DNA from: Phenylobacterium deserti
GTDB taxonomy: Bacteria > Pseudomonadota > Alphaproteobacteria > Caulobacterales > Caulobacteraceae
Assembly (NCBI RefSeq): GCF_003254705.1
Contig: NZ_QFYR01000001.1
Location: 1,240,001 to 1,304,000, forward strand
Reading direction: 5' to 3'
DNA length: 64,000 nt
Shown here: piece after piece, positions 37,498 through 45,106 of the stretch
Layout: every line of letters starts with the position of its first letter
Position numbering within the stretch: the first letter of the stretch is position 1
The notes under the pieces: generated by a model
What the model was told of the DNA's origin: nothing
Databases searched by the model: none
Seen by the model: only the letters and a program-made list of their open reading frames with translations
Position numbers and translations under genes: made by a program

Positions 37498-38313
37498 TTA
37501 TTCCTGCCGCTGGACGCCCGCCTGGTGAGCGCGGACCGTCACGCTTAGCCGCTCCTCGCCCCCGCCGCGGCGCGCCCCACGAAGCGGCGCAGCATCTAGG
37601 TAATCGAGTCCCACGGCGACGCGAAGGTAGAACGCGTCCGCGCACACGCCGTTGGCCGCGTCAAATGCGACCCATCCAAGGTCCGGCACGAAAGCTTCGG
37701 CCCAGGCGTGGGCCGCTTCCTGATCCGAGCTGTCGGCGCGCACCAGGTGGCCGGAGACGTAGCGGGCCGGCAGGCCAATGCAGCGGGCGGCGGCGATGAA
37801 GATGTGCGCGTAGTCCTGGCAGACGCCGCGGCCCTGGTCGAAGGCGTCCGCGGCGCCCGTGGCGACCACGGTGGCGGTGGTGTCGAACACCAGGCGTGCG
37901 TGAAGCCGTCCCATGAGCTCGTGCAAGCGGGCCAGGGGCGCTCCGTCCGGAATGGTGCGGGCGAACTCCAGCAAAGCCCTGTTGGGGGTCGTCAGCGGCG
38001 TGGTTCGAAGGAACACGTTGGGCGGCAAGGGCTCGACCGCCCCGCGCACCACGCCTGCGGTGTCTTCCGTCTTCACCTCTCCGGTCACGCGAAGGGTGAG
38101 TTCGCGCACGGGCTGGTCGACGTAGAACATGGTCAGGAGGTTGCCGAAGGCGTCGCGGCTGTCGCGCATCCGGCCGTCGACGTCGGCGTCCAGGCGCCAG
38201 CGCACCACGTGCTGGCCTTCGTGGTCGCCTGGCGTGAGGCGCAGCGCCTGGACCACCCCGTCGGCCGGGGCGGTGTAGCTGTAGGTCGTGGCGTGGCTGA
38301 CCTTGATGCGCAT
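37498..38313 (-). CDS. Transglutaminase-like peptidase of the Anbu operon
   Basis: A 271-residue papain-fold protein with an N-terminal bacterial transglutaminase beta-domain (MRIKVSHATTYSYTAPADGVVQALRLTP) and the core with the catalytic triad: Cys in GRGVCQDYAHIFIAA, His in AHAWAEAFVP and Asp in WVAFDAANG. In this operon type it is thought to act as a peptidase or amidase on the peptide made by the ATP-grasp partner. ATG 38313 overlaps the alpha-E stop; the longer upstream frame is antisense-like. Confidence 0.93.
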   Translation of the reverse strand: MRIKVSHATTYSYTAPADGVVQALRLTPGDHEGQHVVRWRLDADVDGRMRDSRDAFGNLLTMFYVDQPVRELTLRVTGEVKTEDTAGVVRGAVEPLPPNVFLRTTPLTTPNRALLEFARTIPDGAPLARLHELMGRLHARLVFDTTATVVATGAADAFDQGRGVCQDYAHIFIAAARCIGLPARYVSGHLVRADSSDQEAAHAWAEAFVPDLGWVAFDAANGVCADAFYLRVAVGLDYLDAAPLRGARRGGGEERLSVTVRAHQAGVQRQE

Positions 38314-39254
38314 CAGAACAGGAACTGCTCGGCCACGGCGGCTCCCAACTCGTTGTTGTCGCCCAGGAAGCCGGTGATGAACTCGTGAAGGCCGGAGGCG
38401 AACACGGTGTCGATATCGGTGTCGCCCAGCGCGAGAAGGGTGGCTGAGGCTAGACGGTGGGCCCGCCCGCGGCGGCCGCTGTCCTGCGCCAGGCTGTCCA
38501 ACAGGCCGGAGATCTCCTCGTAGCAGGCCGCCAGGGAGCGGGGCATCTCGGTGTTGAAGATCAGCAGGTCGGCTACGAGCCAGGGCTTCACCGCGTCCTT
38601 GTAGACCCAACGATAGGCCGTCAGGGCCGAGACGGTGCGCAGAATGGTCGCCCACTGGAAGTAGTCGAGGCTGCCTCCCACCGGCTCGGTCCGAGGCAGC
38701 AGCACGTGGTACTTCACATCCAGCAGACGGGCGGTGTTGTCGGCCCGCTCGATCGCCGCGCCCAGGCGCAGGAACCAGAAGGCGTCGCCGCGCAGCATGG
38801 TGCGCTGGGCTGCGCCGTCGAAGGCCAGCACGGCCCGGCGGACGGTCTCGATCAGTTCGGAAGCGCGGCTAGGTGACGGCGTGCCGACCCCAAAGCGCTC
38901 GACCTGCAACCAGCTGTCGTTCAGCGTTTCCCAGGCTTCAACGGTCAGGCCGGTCCGCACGGCGCGCGCATTGCTGCGGGCCCGCTCAAGGCAGTTGCGC
39001 ATGGAAGACGGGTTAGCTGGGTCCAGGCTCATGAAATGGACGGCGGCGTCGTCGCTCACCTCGCCATAGGCGTCGGCGAAGGCCTGGGCGACGCCGGCGG
39101 CCGCCAGGGCCGCCGACCAGGCCTGAGGGTCGCCGCCGTAATCGGCGGGCAGGCTGGACAGGCGCAGGGTCGCGTCCAGCAGGCGGGCGGTGAAGTCCGC
39201 GCGCTCGATGTAGCGACCGGTCCAGTAGAGGTTTGCAGCAGTACGGGAAAGCAA
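38313..39254 (-). CDS. Alpha-E domain protein (DUF403) of the Anbu operon
   Basis: A 313-residue all-alpha protein. It starts at TTG 39254 as MLSRTAANLYWTGRYIERADFTARLLDA, the near-invariant opening of alpha-E proteins; no ATG is close. The WFLRLGAAIERADNTARLLDVKYH repeat and C-terminal SGLHEFITGF fit the family. Alpha-E proteins are found with circularly permuted ATP-grasp ligases and are thought to support peptide synthesis. The start lies two bases after the ATP-grasp stop. Confidence 0.93.
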   Translation of the reverse strand: MLSRTAANLYWTGRYIERADFTARLLDATLRLSSLPADYGGDPQAWSAALAAAGVAQAFADAYGEVSDDAAVHFMSLDPANPSSMRNCLERARSNARAVRTGLTVEAWETLNDSWLQVERFGVGTPSPSRASELIETVRRAVLAFDGAAQRTMLRGDAFWFLRLGAAIERADNTARLLDVKYHVLLPRTEPVGGSLDYFQWATILRTVSALTAYRWVYKDAVKPWLVADLLIFNTEMPRSLAACYEEISGLLDSLAQDSGRRGRAHRLASATLLALGDTDIDTVFASGLHEFITGFLGDNNELGAAVAEQFLF

Positions 39255-39256
39255 GG

Positions 39257-40708
39257 TCAGTCGTCCGACACCCAGGTGTCCTTGGTGCCGCCCCCCTGGC
39301 TGGAATTGACCACCAGCGAGCCGGGCGTGAGCGCCACGCGCGTCAGGCCGCCCGGCACAACCCGAACGCCGTCGGCGCCCGTGAGCACAAAGGGGCGCAG
39401 GTCCACGTGGCGGGGCTCGATGCGGCCGTCGCAAAGGGTCGGGCAAGTGGAAAGGGCGAGCGTCGGCTGGGCGATGAACTTCTCGGGGGTGGCCAGCAGC
39501 TTGTGGCGGAAAGCCTCGATCTGCCCGCGGCTGGCGTGCGGCCCGACCAGCATGCCGTAGCCGCCCGAACCGTCGACTTCCTTGACGACCAGCTGGTCCA
39601 GCCTGCCCAGCACCTCGCGCAGGGCATCGGGCTCGCGGCAGCGCCAGGTCGGCACGTTCTTCAGGATCGGCTCCTCGCCCGTGTAGAACCGGACGATCTC
39701 GGGCATGTAGCTGTAGATGGCCTTGTCGTCGGCGACGCCCGTGCCCACCGCATTGCAGAGCGCCACGTTGCCGGCGAGGTAGGCGCTCATCAGGCCTGGC
39801 ACGCCCAGGGTCGAATCCGGCCGGAACGCCAGCGGATCGATGAAGGCGTCGTCCACCCGGCGGTAGATCACATCCACCCGACGCGGGCCTTCGGTGGTGC
39901 GCATGTAGACGATGTCGTCGCGCACGAAGAGGTCGACGCCCTCGACGAGCTCGACGCCCATCTTATCGGCGAGGAAGCTGTGCTCGAAGAAGGCCGAGTT
40001 GTAGTGGCCGGGCGTGAGGACCACGATCCCCGGATCCTCTTCCCGACCCTCCGGCGCCACCGAGCGCAGGGTCTGAAGCAGCAGGTCCGGATAGGTCTCC
40101 ACCGGGGCGACCCGGGCCCTGCCGAGCAGCTCGGGGAAGAGCCGCATCATCATCTCCCGGTTCTCCAGCATGTAGGAGACGCCGGAGGGCGTGCGGGCGT
40201 TGTCTTCCAGAACGTAGAAGTCGTCGCCGCCGGTGCGCACCAGGTCGATGCCAGCGATGTGGGTGAAGACGCCCTTGGTGGGGGCATGGCCGACCACTGC
40301 CAACTGGTACTGCGGGTTCAGCAGGACGAGGTCTTCCGGCACCACCCCGGCGCGCAGGATCTCGCGCGGTCCATAGACGTCGGCCAGGAAGGCGTTCAGC
40401 GCCTGCACCCGCTGAACGAGCCCGCGCTCCAGACGCGTCCACTCTGAGCGGGTGAGGACGCGCGGCACGATGTCGAAGGGGATCAGCCGCTCCGCGCCCT
40501 CGGCCTGGCCATAGACGCTGAAGGTGATGCCGGTGCGGCGGAACAGGTGCTCGGCTTGGGCGCCACGGGTCTGCAGGAGGTCCTGAGGCGTCTCCTCCAA
40601 CCAGCGGCGGACTTCGCGATAGGGCGTGCGCGCCTCGTTCCCGAAGCCGCTCATCTCATCGAAGGCGCCCGGCGTGCGGAACAGGTCGGACGACGCGTGG
40701 GAGTACAT
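39257..40708 (-). CDS. Circularly permuted ATP-grasp ligase of the Anbu operon
   Basis: A 483-residue ATP-grasp type 2 enzyme (DUF404/DUF407 region). Hallmarks are IPFDIVPRVLTRSEW near the N-terminus, VLEDNARTPSGVSYMLENR, VVLTPGHYNSAFFEH, VIYRRVDDAF, and the C-terminal LVVKEVDGSGGYGMLVGP and VNSSQGGGTKDTW loops. It should ligate amino acids through an acyl-phosphate, building a short peptide. ATG 40708 (MYSHASSDLF) is preferred; TTG 40798 is an alternative. First main gene of the operon, behind an exact EcfG-type promoter. Confidence 0.93.
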   Translation of the reverse strand: MYSHASSDLFRTPGAFDEMSGFGNEARTPYREVRRWLEETPQDLLQTRGAQAEHLFRRTGITFSVYGQAEGAERLIPFDIVPRVLTRSEWTRLERGLVQRVQALNAFLADVYGPREILRAGVVPEDLVLLNPQYQLAVVGHAPTKGVFTHIAGIDLVRTGGDDFYVLEDNARTPSGVSYMLENREMMMRLFPELLGRARVAPVETYPDLLLQTLRSVAPEGREEDPGIVVLTPGHYNSAFFEHSFLADKMGVELVEGVDLFVRDDIVYMRTTEGPRRVDVIYRRVDDAFIDPLAFRPDSTLGVPGLMSAYLAGNVALCNAVGTGVADDKAIYSYMPEIVRFYTGEEPILKNVPTWRCREPDALREVLGRLDQLVVKEVDGSGGYGMLVGPHASRGQIEAFRHKLLATPEKFIAQPTLALSTCPTLCDGRIEPRHVDLRPFVLTGADGVRVVPGGLTRVALTPGSLVVNSSQGGGTKDTWVSDD

Positions 40709-40712
40709 GAGC

Positions 40713-40838
40713 CTAGCCAACGTGAAATGCCGCTGGCCGGACAGGCGCGCGCCGCCCTGGATGGTCGCTGGCCGCTGCTGAGCCGCAGCCCTGCGCAATC
40801 CTTGTGCGACGGCGCCGAAAAAGCAGGCGTGCGGTCAT
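40713..40838 (-). CDS. Possible short leader ORF before the ATP-grasp gene
   Basis: A 41-codon frame (MTARLLFRRRRTRIAQ...) starts at ATG 40838, 3 bases after GAGGG, and stops 4 bases before the ATP-grasp ATG. It lies between the putative EcfG promoter (40866-40891) and the operon. It is arginine-rich and could equally be chance; translation might couple to the next gene, whose own ribosome-binding site is weak. Confidence 0.25.
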   Translation of the reverse strand: MTARLLFRRRRTRIAQGCGSAAASDHPGRRAPVRPAAFHVG

Positions 40839-40865
40839 GGTCCCTCTGACAAAGCTCGACATGGA

Positions 40866-40891
40866 AACGGCAGAGCTTCATGGGGTGTTCC
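40866..40891 (-). promoter_or_regulatory. Exact EcfG-type stress promoter upstream of the Anbu operon
   Basis: On the minus strand GGAAC (40891-40887), 17 bases, CGTT (40869-40866): a perfect match to the alphaproteobacterial EcfG/SigT consensus. It points at the ATP-grasp/alpha-E/transglutaminase/Anbu operon, with the -10 element about 158 bases before the annotated ATP-grasp start, so the leader would be long or contain a small ORF. Confidence 0.55.
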
Positions 40892-40961
40892 TCGCTCGCG
40901 CTCGCGCAGCCTCCGTCACCCCGCGCGTGCTTGATGACGGAGTGGCGCGTCATCCCCTGGA

Positions 40962-41828
40962 CTAGAGGATCGGCTTGCCGCCGGTGACCGCGACCGTCGC
41001 GCCGGACACATAACTCGCCTCGTCCGACGCCAGCATGACGTAGACGGGGGCCAGCTCCTTGGGCTGGCCAGGACGCTGCATCGGGACCTGCTTGCCGAAG
41101 TCCTTCACCTTCTCCTCCGGCATCGTCGAGGGGATCAGCGGGGTCCAGATCGGGCCCGGCGCCACACAGTTTGCGCGGATGCCCTTTTCGGCCAGCAGCT
41201 GGGCGAGGCCGGCGGTGAAGTTCTGGATCGCGCCCTTGGTCGTCGCGTAGGCGAGGAGTTGGGGCGAGGGCGTGTCGGCGTTGACGGAGGTGGTGTTCAC
41301 GATGGCCGAGCCGGGCTGCATGTGCGGGACCGCGGCCTTGGTCAGGTAGAACATGGCGTGGATGTTGGTGCGGAAGGTGTAGTCCCACTCCTCATCCGGG
41401 ATCTCGTCGATGGACTCGAAGGTCATCTGGTGGGCGGCGTTGTTCACCAGCACGTCGATGCGGCCGAATTCCTGGACGGCCTTGTCGATGATCGCGCGGC
41501 AGTGGGCTGCGTCGGAGATGTCGCCGGCCACCACGACCGCCTTGCGGCCAGCCTCCTCCACCAGACGACGGGTTTCCTCGGCGTCTTCGTGTTCGTTGAG
41601 GTAGCTGATCAGGACGTCGGCGCCTTCACGGGCGTAGGCGATCGCCACTGCTCGGCCGATGCCAGAGTCCGCGCCTGTGATGATCGTCTTCTTGCCCTCG
41701 AGGCGTCCCGAGCCCTTGTAGCTTTCTTCGCCGTGGTCCGGCCGCGGGTCCATCTCGCGCGTCAGGCCCGGCGGCTGGGTCTGGTCCTGACCCTCGAACG
41801 GCGGTTGGGGGAAGTCGTCGTCAGCCAT
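40962..41828 (-). CDS. Short-chain dehydrogenase/reductase, general-stress (YghA/GS39-like) type
   Basis: A 288-residue SDR with the extra ~45-residue N-terminus of this subgroup (DDDFPQPPFEGQDQTQPPG). Cofactor loop ITGADSGIGRAVA, NNAAHQ, the serine in NTTSVN and the YATTK catalytic pair are intact; the C-terminus ends VTGGKPIL. Substrate unknown. ATG 41828 overlaps the preceding small hydrophilic gene by 8 bases. Cotranscribed with it behind a stress-type promoter. Confidence 0.9.
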   Translation of the reverse strand: MADDDFPQPPFEGQDQTQPPGLTREMDPRPDHGEESYKGSGRLEGKKTIITGADSGIGRAVAIAYAREGADVLISYLNEHEDAEETRRLVEEAGRKAVVVAGDISDAAHCRAIIDKAVQEFGRIDVLVNNAAHQMTFESIDEIPDEEWDYTFRTNIHAMFYLTKAAVPHMQPGSAIVNTTSVNADTPSPQLLAYATTKGAIQNFTAGLAQLLAEKGIRANCVAPGPIWTPLIPSTMPEEKVKDFGKQVPMQRPGQPKELAPVYVMLASDEASYVSGATVAVTGGKPIL

Positions 41829-42114
41829 CGTTCGGCTCCTCTTTCTCGCTGGAGGCCCAGCGTTCCGGGTTGTCCTCGCCTTCGCCGTCATGGGCGACGC
41901 GAGGACCGTCGAAGGACGAGCCGGTGCGGTGGCCGTCCGGCGTGACGCCCGGCGCGTCCCAGTTGTTGGGTGGCGTGTCGCCTTGCCCGTGGTGGGCGCG
42001 GTCGCCGCCGGCCCCCAGGCCGCCTGGGCCATAGCCGGTCTTCAAGGCGGCGCCGTCGCCGCTGGCGCTGGTCGGTCCGGCGCGATTTTCGGTGCGGCGG
42101 ATGTCATCTGTCAT
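41821..42114 (-). CDS. Small hydrophilic, probably disordered stress protein
   Basis: A 97-residue protein rich in Gly, Asp, Arg and Asn (TDDIRRTENRAGPTSASG, PPNNWDAPGVTPDGHRTG), with no hydrophobic core and no signal peptide. ATG 42114 lies 7 bases after GGGAGA. The low-complexity, highly charged character resembles hydrophilin-like or GsiB-like desiccation proteins, but no family is certain. It overlaps the stress SDR and sits directly behind a GGAAC-N17-TGTT promoter candidate. Confidence 0.7.
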   Translation of the reverse strand: MTDDIRRTENRAGPTSASGDGAALKTGYGPGGLGAGGDRAHHGQGDTPPNNWDAPGVTPDGHRTGSSFDGPRVAHDGEGEDNPERWASSEKEEPNDG

Positions 42115-42139
42115 GGGAACTCTCCCTGTTCGCGGGGCC

Positions 42140-42165
42140 AACAGGCGAGGGCGGCGCGCCGTTCC
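42140..42165 (-). promoter_or_regulatory. EcfG-type stress promoter candidate of the small hydrophilic protein/SDR operon
   Basis: On the minus strand GGAAC (42165-42161), 17 bases, TGTT (42143-42140): one mismatch in the -10 element. It ends 25 bases before the ATG at 42114, a good position. Confidence 0.45.
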
Positions 42166-42181
42166 GGAGCCTCTCAAAACA

Positions 42182-42210
42182 AAAACCCCGCTCGAGCCGA
42201 GCGGGGTTTT
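42182..42210. terminator. Strong bidirectional intrinsic terminator
   Basis: AAAACCCCGCTCG (42182-42194) and CGAGCGGGGTTTT (42198-42210) form a perfect 13-bp stem with an AGC loop. Reading on the minus strand the hairpin is followed by TTTTTGTTTTG, so it ends the GlsB-type gene transcript (stop at 42235). It also separates that gene from the stress SDR promoter. Confidence 0.85.
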
Positions 42211-42234
42211 CGCCGTCCGGGCGGTGGCAAGACG

Positions 42235-42492
42235 TTAGAGCGTCCGGCGACGGGCCAGGGCGTGGTAGATGAACAGCACCACGACGGCGCCGATGGTGGC
42301 GACCAGGATGCTGTAGAGGTTCAGGCCGTCGACGCCGCGCGCGCCGAACTCGGTGAACAGGAAGCCGCCGACAAAGGCGCCGACGACGCCGAGGACGAGG
42401 TCGAGCACGAGGTTGCCGCCGCTGCGGTTCACGAGCTTGCTGGCGATGAAGCCAGCGATCAGGCCCAGTACGATCCAGGCAAGAATGGACAT
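42235..42492 (-). CDS. GlsB/YeaQ/YmgE-family small membrane stress protein
   Basis: An 85-residue protein with three hydrophobic helices (ILAWIVLGLIAGFIASKLV, LVLDLVLGVVGAFVGGFLF, LYSILVATIGAVVVLFIYHAL) and the NRSGG linker, the pattern of transglycosylase-associated proteins. It is an inner-membrane protein of unknown biochemical role often induced by stress. ATG 42492 follows GAGAGAG. Terminated by the hairpin at 42182-42210. Confidence 0.88.
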   Translation of the reverse strand: MSILAWIVLGLIAGFIASKLVNRSGGNLVLDLVLGVVGAFVGGFLFTEFGARGVDGLNLYSILVATIGAVVVLFIYHALARRRTL

Positions 42493-42698
42493 GTTTCTCT
42501 CTCCAAGCGCCGGCTGGGGGATGTTCGAGGGGGCGTGTCGATTTGTCGCCGGCGCCTCAAAAAAGCCAGCAGAGGCAAGTTGAGTTCCCACCGGGGGCGA
42601 ACGCTGGTCGGCGAGGGCGCATCCGAAGCCCTGCCGCAACCTCTAGCATGGTCAAGGGTTTAGGAGCCTGCGTGTCGGCTGCAGAAGGAGTTTGTGAC

Positions 42699-42995
42699 TT
42701 GCGCAACAAGATGATCGCCTCGGCGGCCCTGGCTTGCTCGGCGTTTGCGGTGGCTGCGGCGCCTATCGCCGCCGAAGCCCAATCCCGCCGGGTGCTGGTT
42801 TGCGAGAACACCCGCAAATCCGGCAACACCGGCACCGTAATCGGCGCCGTGGCCGGCGGCCTGCTCGGCAACGCGGTGGCGTCCAAGGGCGTGAAGACCG
42901 AAGGCACGGTGCTGGGCGCCGGCGTCGGCGCTGTGGCCGGCCACCAGATCGCGAAGAAGAAAGCCAAGAAGAACTGCCGCTACGTCTACCGCTAA
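42699..42995 (+). CDS. Glycine-zipper 2TM-domain envelope protein
   Basis: A 98-residue protein with a signal peptide (MRNKMIASAALACSAFAVAA...AEAQ) and a glycine-zipper hairpin (GTVIGAVAGGLLGNAVAS, VLGAGVGAVAGHQIAKK), as in the 17-kDa surface antigen/SlyB group. The C-terminus is Lys-rich and ends CRYVYR. TTG 42699 is the likely start since AAGGAG is 8 bases upstream; ATG 42711 is an alternative four codons in. No lipobox. Probably sits in the outer membrane. Confidence 0.82.
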   Translation: MRNKMIASAALACSAFAVAAAPIAAEAQSRRVLVCENTRKSGNTGTVIGAVAGGLLGNAVASKGVKTEGTVLGAGVGAVAGHQIAKKKAKKNCRYVYR

Positions 42996-43029
42996 GAGAC
43001 GTGCGCCGGGCGTTCAGCGCCCGGCGCGC

Positions 43030-44649
43030 TTAGCGTTTCAGGCAGACCCACCGTGCGCGGTGGAAGTTCTCGGCGTTGTCGACCCAGCCGGTCACCTTGG
43101 GGCTGACCAGGCCGCGGTTCACGATGAAGAAGACCGGGATCATCGCTTCCTCATCCAGCATCAGCTGTTCGGCCTGTCCGAGCAGGCGTGCGCGCCGGCC
43201 AAGATCGGCCTCGGCGTCGGCGGCCTCAAGGAGGCGGTCGAAGGCGGGGTTGCGGTAGCCGGTGTAGTTCTGCGTGCCCGTGTCGGACCTAAGGATGCCC
43301 AGGAAGCTGACGGGATCGTTGAAGTCGGCGTACCAGTTGGCGACGCCGACCTGGAAATCGCGATTGCGATAGGCGGCGAGGGTGACCGCATGCTCGGCCT
43401 GGGCGATGCGGGCCTGGACGCCGATGGCCTGCCAGTCGGCCTGCACCGCCTCCAGCATCAGGCCCATCTCGGGATTGTTCGACCCCTTGATCTCGATACG
43501 CAGCGGCCGATCAGGGCCGTAGCCGGCCTGGGTCAGCAGTTGGCGGGCTTGGGCCTGGCGGGCGGCATACGACTGTCCCGCCCAGCCGGAATGCACGCCC
43601 GGCACATAGTTCGCGGTGACGGTGGGGACGAAGCTGTAGGCCGGCGCCTGACCGGCCCGCAGCAGCTTGGCCGTGATGAACTCGCGATCCACGACCATCG
43701 ACAGGGCGCGCCGCACGCGAATGTCCTTCAGGGCGGGCAGGCCGTCCTGGTTAAAGGCGATGTAGGTGGTGGCCAGGGAGACGTGGGTGCGGACAAACCC
43801 CGGCATCTCCCGCTTCAGCCGCTCGATGCGGTTGGACTGGAAGTTGGTGTTGAGGTCCAACTCTCCAGACATCACCCGCCGCTCTGCGCTCACCAGGTCG
43901 ACGGTGGGGTAGTAGTTGATCCGGTCCAGGCACACGTTTGCGGCGTCGAAGAACAGCGGGTTCTTCACCGCGGTGACCTTGTCGCCCAGCCGCCAGGCCT
44001 GCAGCCGGAAGGGACCGTTGCCCACGAGCCGGCCGGGCTGGATCCAGCCGTCCCCGAAGCGGGCGACCACGTGCCGGGGCACGGGATAGAAGCTGGCGTG
44101 ACTGGCGAGCTGGGGCAGGTAGGGCGCGGGGTGCTCCAGCGTCAGCTCCAGGGTCTGCGGACCCAGCGCCCGGGCGCCAAGCGCCGCGGGTGCAAGCTCG
44201 CCCTCGCTGATGGCGCGGCCGTTGCGGATCACCTGGGCCAGGAAGGCGCTGGGCGAGCCGGTCTTGGGGTCGAGCACGCGCCGAAGGGCGAAGACGAAGT
44301 CCTCGGCGGTCACCGGCTGTCCGTCCGACCACCGCGCCGGGCGCAGGTGGAAGGTCCAGGTCAGGCCATCGGGACTGGTCTCCCAGCGCTCGGCCATGCC
44401 GGGCATGGGCCGGCCCTGGGCATCTTCCGTAGTCAGGCCCATGAAGAGGTCGCCGATCAGCCGCAGCTCCTGCGTGCTGGTGGCCAGGTGCGGGTCGAGG
44501 GTCGAGGGTTCGGCGTCGTTTCCGTACTCGAGGCAGGCCTGGCCGGCGGGGCACGCCGGGCGCTGGTCCTTGCCCTGGCAGGCGGAGAGGAGTGCAAGCG
44601 CGGCGAGCAGGCCCAAGGCGCGGCCGCCCCGTCGGCGTGTGGCGTGCAT
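43030..44649 (-). CDS. Peptide/oligopeptide ABC transporter substrate-binding lipoprotein
   Basis: A 539-residue SBP family 5 (OppA/DppA-like) protein. The signal ends at a lipobox (ALALLSAC). Family features are EPSTLDPHLATSTQELRLIGDLFMGL, WTFHLRPARWSDGQPVTAEDFVFALRRVLDP, VGNGPFRL, DIRVRRALSMVVDREFI and the C-terminal FFIVNRGLVSPKV. It should bind short peptides in the periplasm. No permease or ATPase gene lies next to it, so it is an orphan or serves a transporter encoded elsewhere. Confidence 0.92.
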   Translation of the reverse strand: MHATRRRGGRALGLLAALALLSACQGKDQRPACPAGQACLEYGNDAEPSTLDPHLATSTQELRLIGDLFMGLTTEDAQGRPMPGMAERWETSPDGLTWTFHLRPARWSDGQPVTAEDFVFALRRVLDPKTGSPSAFLAQVIRNGRAISEGELAPAALGARALGPQTLELTLEHPAPYLPQLASHASFYPVPRHVVARFGDGWIQPGRLVGNGPFRLQAWRLGDKVTAVKNPLFFDAANVCLDRINYYPTVDLVSAERRVMSGELDLNTNFQSNRIERLKREMPGFVRTHVSLATTYIAFNQDGLPALKDIRVRRALSMVVDREFITAKLLRAGQAPAYSFVPTVTANYVPGVHSGWAGQSYAARQAQARQLLTQAGYGPDRPLRIEIKGSNNPEMGLMLEAVQADWQAIGVQARIAQAEHAVTLAAYRNRDFQVGVANWYADFNDPVSFLGILRSDTGTQNYTGYRNPAFDRLLEAADAEADLGRRARLLGQAEQLMLDEEAMIPVFFIVNRGLVSPKVTGWVDNAENFHRARWVCLKR

Positions 44650-44708
44650 CGCTGTTTCGGCGTCCCCTCGCGAGTCGGCCGGATCAGACTACGGACGGGC
44701 GGCGGCGC

Positions 44709-44981
44709 CTAGTGGAGCCGGAACTCGCCGCTGACAGCCTTGAGTTCGGCAGGACGGATCAGCTTGCGGCAGGCCACGGTCACCTTGAACAAGGGGCCGT
44801 CCAGCGTGCGCTCCCAGAAATCGAGGAACTTCTTCAGGACGGGGAATTCCGGCGCCACGTCGTAGTCCTGCCAGATGTAGCTCTGCAGCAGGGCCGGGTG
44901 ATCGGGCATGCGGTAGAGGATTTCCGCCGTGGTGAGGCTGTAGCCTTCCATCTGCTTCCGGAACTCAGGCGACGCCAACAT
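44709..44981 (-). CDS. usg: Usg family protein
   Basis: A 90-residue cytoplasmic protein (MLASPEFRKQMEGYSLTTAEILYRMPDHPALLQSYIWQDYD...) recognisable as the Usg protein first described next to the trpFBA genes of Caulobacter. Its function is unknown. ATG 44981 follows GAGG by six bases; a TTG two codons upstream is the other option. No trp gene is visible here, so it is away from its classical neighbours. Confidence 0.85.
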   Translation of the reverse strand: MLASPEFRKQMEGYSLTTAEILYRMPDHPALLQSYIWQDYDVAPEFPVLKKFLDFWERTLDGPLFKVTVACRKLIRPAELKAVSGEFRLH

Positions 44982-45106
44982 GTGCAACCTCGCGACCGTT
45001 CATCCAGGCGCGGGCGCAAGCGGCGCCGCGCACCTCAAACTATGCGCGATTCGCAGAATAGTTCCTTAATAAGCAAGGGCTTAGCACTCAACGGCAAGCT
45101 CTGCTG

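Larger units (their letters stand above)
40709..40961. other. Intergenic region between ATP-grasp gene and SDR
   Basis: The longest non-coding gap in the window (253 bases). It holds the exact GGAAC-N17-CGTT match at 40866-40891 and the doubtful leader ORF. A 42-codon plus-strand frame at 40837-40965 runs into the SDR 3' end and has no support. Nothing else is recognised. Confidence 0.6.

Noticed and set aside
40837-40965. 42-codon plus-strand ORF in the gap before the SDR 3' end
   Set aside because: No ribosome-binding site, overlaps the putative promoter in antisense and runs into the opposite gene.
42178-42215. Inverted repeat considered as a mobile-element end
   Set aside because: Single copy, followed by a T-run in the minus direction directly after a gene stop: an intrinsic terminator.
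44977-45002. TGAAC-N17-TGTT on the minus strand before usg as an EcfG promoter
   Set aside because: Two mismatches and overlaps the usg start codon region; too weak to list.
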